Shown here one piece after another: positions 1 to 5,519 of a stretch of 8,186 nucleotides of DNA (the stretch's first letter is position 1; the number at the start of each line of letters is the position of its first letter). The translations under genes and the position numbers were made by a program. Location of the stretch: positions 1 through 8,186 of the forward strand of contig SOJB01000135.1 of the NCBI GenBank assembly GCA_004376695.1, in the 5' to 3' direction. The notes under the pieces were generated by a model that made no database searches, was not told the origin of the DNA, and saw only the letters and a list, made by a program, of their open reading frames with translations. Origin of the DNA: Dehalococcoidia bacterium. GTDB taxonomy: Bacteria > Chloroflexota > Dehalococcoidia > GIF9 > AB-539-J10.

Positions 1-524
1 GCTATCCCGGGGATGAGGAAAGAGATGAAGAGGAAGATCAAGACTGCTACCCAGAGTGGCATGGGGACAGGGATGGGAAATATGAGGACCGGCGCTCTGG
101 GGACCATTATGGCCAGTGCTCCAGCGAGGGCATAGATGCCTCCTGAGGCTCCCACTCCTGTTGATAATGGATGAGCCAGAAGGATGAAGAGGATATTACC
201 CGCTAGGCCCCCGAGGAAGAATACCGCCAGAAAACTTCTCTCCCCTACTGCCCGGAGTAAGAAGCTTCCCAGAAAATACAGGCTTATCATATTGAATAAT
301 ATGTGGGAGAAACCTGCGTGGACAAACATACTGCTTATAATGGTCCAGGGTTGTTCTGAGAGGAGTGCAGGCGTCAAGCCCAGAAAATAGATTGTCTCGG
401 GCCTTAGCAAAGTGACGAAGAAGAGCGAGACACTCAGACCTATCATGAACCACAGGGCGTTCAGGTTAACGGGACCGTAGGTTCGCATTGCCCAATTATA
501 GATGAAATCTGGCTTCAGGTTCAA
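1..524 (-). CDS. Rhomboid family intramembrane serine protease (C-terminus outside window)
   Basis: This is the N-terminal part, about 174 residues, of a polytopic membrane protease; the coding frame stays open to the left edge. Rhomboids cut transmembrane substrates inside the bilayer with a Ser-His dyad. What I see: a short cytoplasmic N-terminus, a first hydrophobic helix, then FVHAGFSHILFNM (the His/Asn-containing helix typical of the family), a further hydrophobic helix rich in Gly, and VGASGGIYA, which holds the catalytic Ser in the GxSG motif. The catalytic His helix would lie beyond the window. I chose the TTG start at 522-524 because GAGGA sits 7 nt upstream. A GTG at 540-542 and an ATG at 486-488 are in frame but have no comparable site. 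The frame is open back to a stop at 615-617. The substrate is unknown. The gene is divergent from the TAXI gene. The family call is secure; the start is moderately so. Confidence 0.88.
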   Translation of the reverse strand, partial: MNLKPDFIYNWAMRTYGPVNLNALWFMIGLSVSLFFVTLLRPETIYFLGLTPALLSEQPWTIISSMFVHAGFSHILFNMISLYFLGSFLLRAVGERSFLAVFFLGGLAGNILFILLAHPLSTGVGASGGIYALAGALAIMVPRAPVLIFPIPVPMPLWVAVLIFLFISFLIPGI

Positions 525-531
525 CAGGCCG

Positions 532-536
532 TCCTC
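532..536 (-). promoter_or_regulatory. Ribosome-binding site deciding the rhomboid TTG start
   Basis: The minus strand reads GAGGA here, 7 nt before a TTG codon at 522-524. It is the only good Shine-Dalgarno match near any in-frame start of the rhomboid frame, so it favours TTG over the GTG at 540-542 and the ATG at 486-488. Confidence 0.5.
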
Positions 537-826
537 AAGCACTTGGTGGGGCGGGCAGACTCCGTGATACTGACAAACCTTCTGGGGCGGCCCGCTATGA
601 AACCTGGGGGTGATTCACTGTCAGCGGACGCCTCGGACAGGGTGACAGGCAACTTCTCGCGAAGGCGCCCTGAGCAGGCTTCTCGCCCATCAGCCCACCG
701 TTACGGCCTGGTACGAAATGGAGATACGGCCCTGAGTCCTCGGTTTGCCGGCTTTTTCGCCGATTGACACCGAATAGTGGCCAAGCCGAAAGGAAACCGA
801 AAGAAGGTGGTGACAGGTTGCGGCAT

Positions 827-843
827 CTGTTAGGTCTTAACAG
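827..843. repeat. Perfect 6-bp inverted repeat beside the TAXI promoter
   Basis: CTGTTA at 827-832 and TAACAG at 838-843 form a perfect inverted repeat around a 5-nt centre. It ends 3 nt before the proposed -35 hexamer, a position suited to a regulator's operator. It could also be a weak hairpin followed by TTTT, i.e. a minor terminator. The sequence is visible; the role is inference. Confidence 0.35.
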
Positions 844-846
844 GAT

Positions 847-874
847 TTTAACATTTGGATGTCATCATTATAAT
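847..874 (+). promoter_or_regulatory. Putative sigma-70-type promoter for the TAXI gene
   Basis: A perfect TATAAT -10 box lies at 869-874. A -35-like TTTAAC (847-852, 16-nt spacer) or TTAACA (848-853, 15-nt spacer) lies upstream. Transcription would start near 881 and leave a leader of about 145 nt before the TTG start at 1028. The -10 match is exact; the -35 is weaker. Confidence 0.45.
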
Positions 875-1027
875 CAGGATTGTGCGGGTCTGTGGGAAAG
901 AATGCCTGACAAGGTACGGGTGACATAACATGCACGGAAGTCTTGAAGAAACCAGGCTGTTGTGTGAGACGAGGTGTGAGATTCGCTGGTGGCATACGGG
1001 AAGACCTAAAGGAAGGAAGATTCAAGT

Positions 1028-2095
1028 TTGAAAAGGAAGTGGTTACTCCCGATAGTTGCGGTCACAGTGGCACTCGCATTACTCCTTCCAGCTTTAGCTT
1101 GTCAGCCGTCAGCGGTAGTATACAGCTACACTTTCGGCTCAACGAACGCAACCGCCACGCATTACGTCGCTGCGGTCGTTATGGCTAACATCATCAACGC
1201 GGAGAACCATGACATAAAGATGACAGTAGTGGAAAGCGGCGCCACTCATGACAACTTGATAAAGGCGCAAGCAGGGACGTTTGACGGAGGGTTTGCGGTC
1301 AACTGGGATGGCATGGCTATGGCATACAACGGTATGACCATAGACGAGTACATCGCCTATGGCAATTGGACCGAGTTGCGGATTCTGTCTGGCTATCTTC
1401 AGAACCACGTGTTGGTGGTGATTGTAGACGAGGGGCCGGGCGCTGAAGTACATACGCTGCACGATCTCCACGGCAAGAAATTCTCAGCAGGAATGAATGG
1501 CACGGCAACAGAGTTCAATCTCCGCCGCCAGCTAGAGGCTCTGGGAATTGAGCCCGACTGGGTGAGCGCCAGTTATGCTGATGTCGTGACTATGGCCAAG
1601 AACCTTGAGATAGTTGGCTTTGCCAAGCCTGTAACCAGCATTGGGCTTGACTCGTCTATGCACGACCTGCAGAGCGTGCGAGATATAAAGATACTGGGCT
1701 GGCCTGAGGAGCATTTAGAGCCGGCCTTGGTGGCTACGCCGGGAACGTCGGCAACCTGGATCCCGGATGATGCAATCCAGGATCTGCCTATGCCTGGCTT
1801 CTACACGCTGGGACACACAACAGGTGTTTTCGTTACGACGAATATCGCTCAGGATGTAGTCTACAGAATGGTGAAATCCTATGTCGATAACTGGGGTGAG
1901 TTCGTTAACGCCTGGCCGAGCGGTGCCGACTGGATACCACTGGAGACCGATTTGGCATTGCTGAATGGAATAATAGAGATGGTCGGAATGCCGCCATTGC
2001 ATGCCGGCGTGGTCCAGTTGATGATAGAGAGAGGCCACGAAGTCCCGCCTGAGCTGATTGGACCTGAATACGACGGCAACGCCGCGAATAGCTAG
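1028..2095 (+). CDS. TAXI family TRAP transporter solute-binding protein, probable lipoprotein
   Basis: The 355-residue product resembles the TAXI class of periplasmic or surface binding proteins, which hand a small organic anion (often a dicarboxylate or amino acid) to a fused DctQM-type TRAP permease. Residues 1-25 form a signal peptide: a KRK start, a hydrophobic stretch, and PALAC with Cys25 as the likely lipidated residue, although Leu at -2 makes the lipobox imperfect. The mature part begins with the family-like FGSTNATATHYVAAVV (36-51) and continues with TVVESGATHDNL, the counterpart of the family's ligand-loop segment. DLHGKKFSAGMNGTATEF (147-164) matches the second lobe. The TTG start follows AAGGAAG with an 8-nt gap. 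No permease gene lies in the window: the next gene downstream is convergent and unrelated, so the transporter partner must be elsewhere or lost. The ligand is unknown. Family call good, transport role inferred. Confidence 0.88.
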   Translation: MKRKWLLPIVAVTVALALLLPALACQPSAVVYSYTFGSTNATATHYVAAVVMANIINAENHDIKMTVVESGATHDNLIKAQAGTFDGGFAVNWDGMAMAYNGMTIDEYIAYGNWTELRILSGYLQNHVLVVIVDEGPGAEVHTLHDLHGKKFSAGMNGTATEFNLRRQLEALGIEPDWVSASYADVVTMAKNLEIVGFAKPVTSIGLDSSMHDLQSVRDIKILGWPEEHLEPALVATPGTSATWIPDDAIQDLPMPGFYTLGHTTGVFVTTNIAQDVVYRMVKSYVDNWGEFVNAWPSGADWIPLETDLALLNGIIEMVGMPPLHAGVVQLMIERGHEVPPELIGPEYDGNAANS

Positions 2096-2103
2096 GCAGG
2101 CGA

Positions 2104-2130
2104 TTAGCCCTACGTAGCTGGTATGGCTAA
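2104..2130. terminator. Hairpin between convergent genes, possible bidirectional terminator
   Basis: TTAGCC (2104-2109) pairs with GGCTAA (2125-2130). One mismatch follows, then TAC pairs with GTA around a 7-nt loop. The hairpin starts 8 nt after the TAXI stop and lies between two converging genes, where a shared terminator is expected. There is no proper U-run on either side, so intrinsic termination is uncertain. Confidence 0.35.
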
Positions 2131-2194
2131 CTTAATCACCGGTATCGAATAACCAGGCTCTGAACCCGTTGCCAACCGTCCTCCGGATTCTCGT

Positions 2195-3235
2195 CTAGCA
2201 TCCGGCCAGGTGCTGTATTCTCTTTATCTGCTCGATATGCCTGTCGAACCCCTCCGGTTTCCTTGTCATTGGTGCTTCTCCCAGCGGATCATCTATCTCT
2301 TTATTACCCAGAAGCACATCGAAGCTGGCTCTTACGGAAGAAGCAACTACTCGAAGGTTGTAGCCGCCTTCCAGAGCGAAAACAAGACGCCCCTGGCACA
2401 GGTCGTCAGCCAGTTTCTTCAATATCATTGTCATCTGAGCGAAGCCCCGAATGCTTACCCGCATCATAGCCAGGTTGTCCGCCCAATGAGGGTCGAATCC
2501 GGCAGAAACAAGTATTAGTTCGGGCCGGAATCTATGTGCTACCGGAACCAGGACCTCTCTGAAAGCTCTCAAGTATTCGTCATCGCCCCAGCCGGCGGCC
2601 ATCGGGATGTTAATCGTAGTTCCTTCGCCGTCACCTGTGCCTGTTTCTTCCATCCTCCCTGTCCCGGGATAGAAGGGATATTCGTGAGTGGAGAAGTAAA
2701 GCACTCCGGGGTCGGCATAGAAAGCATCCTGAGTTCCATTGCCATGATGGACATCGAAGTCGACGATAAGAACACGGCTGAGACCAAATTCGCCCAGAGC
2801 AAACCTGGCGGCGATAGCCACATTGTTGAATACGCAGAAGCCCATTGCTGCGTCAGGAACGGCATGATGCCCCGGTGGTCTGACCAGGGCAAAGGCGCTG
2901 TCCACCTGTCCTCTCATCACTCCTTCCACGGCAACCAGTAACCCGCCCGCAGCATAGGACGCTACTTCGTAAGACCTCGGACATATCCTGGTATCGGGGT
3001 CGAGCCAGCCGCCGCCCTTTTCTGCTTTGCTTTTAACGTAGGAGATGTACTCCGCCGTATGTATCATCCCAAGCTCTTCTGTCGAGGCGGGGCGGGGAGG
3101 TAGCATAGTAAGCTTCTCTTTAGTTCCAGTTTCCTCCAGATAGGATATCGTAGCTATTAGCCTGCGGGAATTCTCCTCGTGCTCACCGGTATCGTGTTCC
3201 AGGTAGATCGGGTCATAAACCAGCCCCGGTTTCAT
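2195..3235 (-). CDS. Histone deacetylase family protein (AcuC/class II HDAC-like amidohydrolase)
   Basis: The 346-residue product is a zinc-dependent deacetylase of the arginase/HDAC fold. Bacterial members remove acyl groups from lysines (as AcuC does on acetyl-CoA synthetase) or from polyamines. The catalytic set is complete: RPPGHH at 119-124 with the paired His, DFDVHHGNG at 159-167 giving Zn ligands Asp161 and His163, SAGFDPH with Asp248, and EGGYN at 289-293 with the transition-state Tyr292. I chose the ATG at 3233-3235 because family proteins begin with a segment like MKPGLVYDPIYLEHDTG. The frame stays open upstream to a TTG at 3361, but that 42-residue extension has no family resemblance and no usable ribosome site. 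The chosen ATG also lacks a Shine-Dalgarno site, which fits a leaderless transcript (see 3242-3247). It is divergent from the PPP phosphatase and convergent with the TAXI gene. The substrate cannot be told from sequence. Confidence 0.93.
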   Translation of the reverse strand: MKPGLVYDPIYLEHDTGEHEENSRRLIATISYLEETGTKEKLTMLPPRPASTEELGMIHTAEYISYVKSKAEKGGGWLDPDTRICPRSYEVASYAAGGLLVAVEGVMRGQVDSAFALVRPPGHHAVPDAAMGFCVFNNVAIAARFALGEFGLSRVLIVDFDVHHGNGTQDAFYADPGVLYFSTHEYPFYPGTGRMEETGTGDGEGTTINIPMAAGWGDDEYLRAFREVLVPVAHRFRPELILVSAGFDPHWADNLAMMRVSIRGFAQMTMILKKLADDLCQGRLVFALEGGYNLRVVASSVRASFDVLLGNKEIDDPLGEAPMTRKPEGFDRHIEQIKRIQHLAGC

Positions 3236-3241
3236 ATCGGC

Positions 3242-3247
3242 ATGATA
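3242..3247 (-). promoter_or_regulatory. Extended -10 element placing transcription start at the HDAC ATG
   Basis: The minus strand reads TGCTATCAT: an extended -10 (TG-n) followed by TATCAT. Six nucleotides separate it from the ATG at 3235, so the expected transcription start is at or next to the start codon. The -35 candidate, TTATCC (3266-3271, 18-nt spacer), is weak. The absence of any Shine-Dalgarno site agrees with leaderless translation. This is inference from spacing. Confidence 0.35.
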
Positions 3248-3493
3248 GCAAAAGCACTCAGCCAAGGATAATTGCATGCCTTGAAGCTGTTCATCAGCCG
3301 CTCGCGGTAAAGCTGTTGAACCACGAGCGCTCGATGCGCAGATTAGCTCGACCTTTGACAAAGCTTCCAGTTATGGCCCCACCGAGCTTACGTTGGATGA
3401 TGGGAGAGATGATGATGGGGCTTGCTGGAGAATACGCTGATTCCTGTCATGGAAGGCACCTGTGCTGGCGAAGGTGTATACTTCTTCAAGATG

Positions 3494-3498
3494 AAAGG
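3494..3498 (+). promoter_or_regulatory. Ribosome-binding site deciding the phosphatase start
   Basis: AAAGG lies 9 nt before the ATG at 3508. It supports this start over in-frame ATG codons further upstream, where the translated sequence is low-complexity (Met-rich) and unlike the family. Confidence 0.55.
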
Positions 3499-3507
3499 CT
3501 TCGGTCA

Positions 3508-4299
3508 ATGACCAGGAAAGACATACAGGAGCTACTGGACGAGGCTGAAAAGAGATTTGCTGAGGAAGCTAAGCTAATACGGCTGGAGTCAGGCGAAGTC
3601 ATTTTTGTCGGCGATACCCACGGTGACCTTGAAGCCACCGAGGAAATCATCCGCAAGTACCTTAAACCGGAGAACAAGCTGGTTTTCCTGGGCGACTATG
3701 TTGATCGAGGACCAGCTTCGTTGGAGAACATCAATTTGTTGCTCCAGCAGAAGCTCAAGCACCCCGACGGTCTTTTTCTCCTTATGGGAAACCATGAAGG
3801 TCGTGCTGTAATGAGTTTTCAGCCTAGCGATTTCTGGGAAGGGCTGGATGCCAGGCTTCGCCAGCGATACGGTGAGGTTCTTTCCAGGTTGCCACTTGCG
3901 GCATCCACGCCAAACGGAGTGTTTGCTGTACATGGAGCCCTCCCTGACATATCAGTCCTGGAGGATGTGGAGAGGATAGAGCTGGGCAGTGCCGAATGGC
4001 ATCAGATGATCTGGGGAGATTGGCAAGACAGGGACGGGGAGGACCTGGGAATCGATCCCTGTACCGGGAGACCTCAATTCGGGCGGGATTGGTTCGAGCG
4101 AATCATGTCTCGCCTGGGTAAGAACGTCTTAATAAGGTCACACCAGCTGGATGCTCCATCCGTAATGTATGACAGGAGGTGTCTCACCATATTTACGTCT
4201 TCGGCTTATACGGGTTATGTTCCTGAGCGTACCATAGCCCTGGTTGACCTGAGAACAGAGGTGAAGAACGTGGACGACATGAGGATAGAGATCGTCTAA
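3508..4299 (+). CDS. PPP-family metallophosphoesterase (serine/threonine phosphatase-like)
   Basis: The 263-residue product has the full signature of PPP phosphatases, which hydrolyse phosphoserine/threonine (some bacterial members act on tyrosine or small phosphoesters) with a two-metal centre. The motifs occur in order: GDTHGD at 35-40, GDYVDRG at 62-68, GNHEGR at 94-99, VHGALP at 141-146 (the family's HGG with the second Gly changed to Ala), and RSHQ at 210-213. The first about 30 residues are a charged helix (MTRKDIQELLDEAEKRF) before the core. The frame runs open upstream to 3316, but the start at 3508 has a ribosome site and matches the expected domain edge. There is no signal peptide or membrane segment, so it is cytoplasmic. 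The gene is the only plus-strand one between HDAC and metK. It is divergent from HDAC and overlaps the metK 3' end by 4 bp. The target is unknown. Confidence 0.9.
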   Translation: MTRKDIQELLDEAEKRFAEEAKLIRLESGEVIFVGDTHGDLEATEEIIRKYLKPENKLVFLGDYVDRGPASLENINLLLQQKLKHPDGLFLLMGNHEGRAVMSFQPSDFWEGLDARLRQRYGEVLSRLPLAASTPNGVFAVHGALPDISVLEDVERIELGSAEWHQMIWGDWQDRDGEDLGIDPCTGRPQFGRDWFERIMSRLGKNVLIRSHQLDAPSVMYDRRCLTIFTSSAYTGYVPERTIALVDLRTEVKNVDDMRIEIV

Positions 4300-5507
4300 A
4301 GCCCCGCTTCGTTTCTCAGGGTCCCAGCCTTGTCCGTCTTCTCCCAGGGAAGGCCGAGCTCCTCTCTGCCGAAGTGCCCGTAGGTAGCAGTTTGCCGATA
4401 AATGGGGCGGCGCAGGTCCAAGACCCTCATGATGGCCTCAGGGCGGAAGTCGAAATGCTTGTTGATGAGATGCAATATGGTTTCGTCAGGAACCTTTCCC
4501 GAGCCGGAAGTCTCGATGGACAGAGATAGAGGGTGAGCCTTTCCGATAGTATAGGCAACCTGAAGCTCGAGATAATCGGCGAGTCCGGCGGCTACTATGT
4601 TCTTGGCAACATATCTGGCCATGTAGGTTGCCGAGCGATCCACCTTGGTAGGGTCCTTGCCTGAAAAGGCGCCCCCACCATGTCCGCAGGCACTGCCGTA
4701 AGTATCAGCTATGATTTTGCGCCCGGTAAAGCCGGTGTCACTCACCGGTCCACCGATGATAAACTGGCCCGCACTATTAATGTAGTATTCGGTCCCGTTA
4801 TCCAGCAAATTTGCAGGGATAACCTTTTTGACCACCTGTTGTATAAGGTCGCGCTCAATGATGCTATGTTCCACCCCGGGGTCGTGTTGAGCGCCCAGGA
4901 CGATACAGACCACCCTCCTGGGTATGCCACGACTGTATTCTATGGTTACCTGAGATTTCCCGTCGGGCCTCAGATAAGGAACGACACCGTCTCTTCTTAC
5001 CTGAGCCAGACGCTGGCATAGCTTGTGTGCCAGTGTAATGGGCAGAGGCATAAGCTCGGGAGTTTCTCTACAGGCAAAGCCAATCATCATGCCCTGGTCA
5101 CCGGCACCAGTCCTATCCAGAACTCGGTCGACTGCGTCTCCTGTTCTTGTTTCTAAGGACTGGCCGACCCCGGCCGCAATGTCGCTTGACTGTTCCTTCA
5201 CTGAGACGAGGACACCGCATGTTCGATAATCGAAACCGTATTCGGGTTTGGTATAGCCTGCCTCTTTGATCACCTGCCGCACAACCTCGGGGATTTCCAC
5301 ATAGCACTCACAGGTAATCTCACCGAGAACCAGCACCATTCCCATGGCGACAGAGACCTCGCAGGCCACTCTGGCGAAGGGGTCTTTCGCCAGCATGGCG
5401 TCAAGGATAGCATCTGAAATGCGGTCACACAATTTGTCAGGATGCCCCTCAGTGACGCACTCCGCAGTGGCCAGATAAGAATCCGACTGATTGAAGCTAT
5501 TCGGCAT
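4296..5507 (-). CDS. metK: S-adenosylmethionine synthetase (methionine adenosyltransferase)
   Basis: MetK joins methionine and ATP to make S-adenosylmethionine, releasing phosphate and pyrophosphate. The enzyme is a cytoplasmic oligomer with K+ and Mg2+ at the active site. The 403-residue protein is full length. Visible motifs: TEGHPDKLCDRISDA with the catalytic His, GAGDQGMMIGFA (ATP-binding loop), YLRPDGKSQVT, FTGRKIIADTYG (Arg-Lys pair contacting the triphosphate), GGGAFSGKDPTKVDRSA (phosphate-binding loop with Lys/Lys/Asp), and a C-terminal YGHFGREELGLPWEKTDKA. In the stretch before the phosphate loop the usual GG(M/Y)ARHGGG reads GSACGHGGG; the catalytic residues are intact. The ATG is preceded by AAAGGAG with a 5-nt gap. 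The gene follows ahcY by 12 bp, and its ribosome site begins immediately after the ahcY stop, so the two are surely co-transcribed and perhaps translationally linked. Its stop overlaps the convergent phosphatase stop. Confidence 0.97.
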   Translation of the reverse strand: MPNSFNQSDSYLATAECVTEGHPDKLCDRISDAILDAMLAKDPFARVACEVSVAMGMVLVLGEITCECYVEIPEVVRQVIKEAGYTKPEYGFDYRTCGVLVSVKEQSSDIAAGVGQSLETRTGDAVDRVLDRTGAGDQGMMIGFACRETPELMPLPITLAHKLCQRLAQVRRDGVVPYLRPDGKSQVTIEYSRGIPRRVVCIVLGAQHDPGVEHSIIERDLIQQVVKKVIPANLLDNGTEYYINSAGQFIIGGPVSDTGFTGRKIIADTYGSACGHGGGAFSGKDPTKVDRSATYMARYVAKNIVAAGLADYLELQVAYTIGKAHPLSLSIETSGSGKVPDETILHLINKHFDFRPEAIMRVLDLRRPIYRQTATYGHFGREELGLPWEKTDKAGTLRNEAGL

Positions 5508-5519
5508 TCTTGCTCCTTT

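Larger units (their letters stand above)
525..1027. other. Non-coding divergent region between rhomboid and TAXI genes
   Basis: These 503 bp separate two divergent genes. I see no credible coding region: the open frames have no Shine-Dalgarno site and no recognisable protein. The left two thirds (about 615-790) are GC-rich, with several short inverted or direct repeats: TACGGCC at 702-708 and 725-731, CTTCTCGC at 653-660 and 679-686, and a CGGC/GCCG stem with a 6-nt loop at 749-762. No known riboswitch core could be matched by eye. The right third turns AT-richer and holds a promoter-like element (847-874) preceded by a small palindrome (827-843). No clear promoter was found for the rhomboid gene. 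Confidence 0.55.
3236..3507. other. Divergent intergenic region, HDAC/PPP phosphatase
   Basis: These 272 bp separate two divergent genes, and both flanking reading frames remain open into the region without family-like sequence. A TATACT box at 3477-3482 could serve the phosphatase but has no convincing -35. A TTGACA at 3355-3360 (plus strand) has no -10 at the right distance. A short plus-strand frame (ATG at 3449, 20 codons) ends in TGA at 3509-3511, overlapping the phosphatase ATG as ATGA. It has no ribosome site and no recognisable protein, so I do not call it a gene. Confidence 0.5.

Noticed and set aside
543..614. C-x2-H-x2-C-x2-H zinc-finger-like motif in the open frame upstream of the rhomboid start
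   Set aside because: No ATG, GTG or TTG codon lies between the in-frame stop at 615-617 and the motif, so it should not be translated. It is probably a chance pattern.
735..765. GCCGGCAAACC on the minus strand, resembling the 5' core of a c-di-GMP-I (GEMM) riboswitch
   Set aside because: The required partner GACGCAAAGCC and the following conserved segments are absent on that strand.
764..792. TTGACA at 764-769 on the plus strand as a -35 box
   Set aside because: There is no acceptable -10 box at 15-19 nt downstream.
943..1188. 81-codon plus-strand frame overlapping the TAXI start
   Set aside because: It overlaps the TAXI signal-peptide region in another frame, has no clear ribosome site and encodes no recognisable protein.
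2534..2941. 135-codon plus-strand frame inside the deacetylase gene
   Set aside because: It is the antisense shadow of a gene with complete catalytic motifs and has no homology-like features of its own.
3236..3361. 42-residue N-terminal extension of the deacetylase from a TTG at 3361
   Set aside because: The extension has no family-like sequence, and its only Shine-Dalgarno-like GGAAG is too close to the TTG. The family start matches the ATG at 3235.
3316..3507. 64-residue N-terminal extension of the PPP phosphatase from 3316
   Set aside because: The sequence is Met-rich and unlike the family. The ATG at 3508 has a ribosome site at normal spacing and fits the domain edge.
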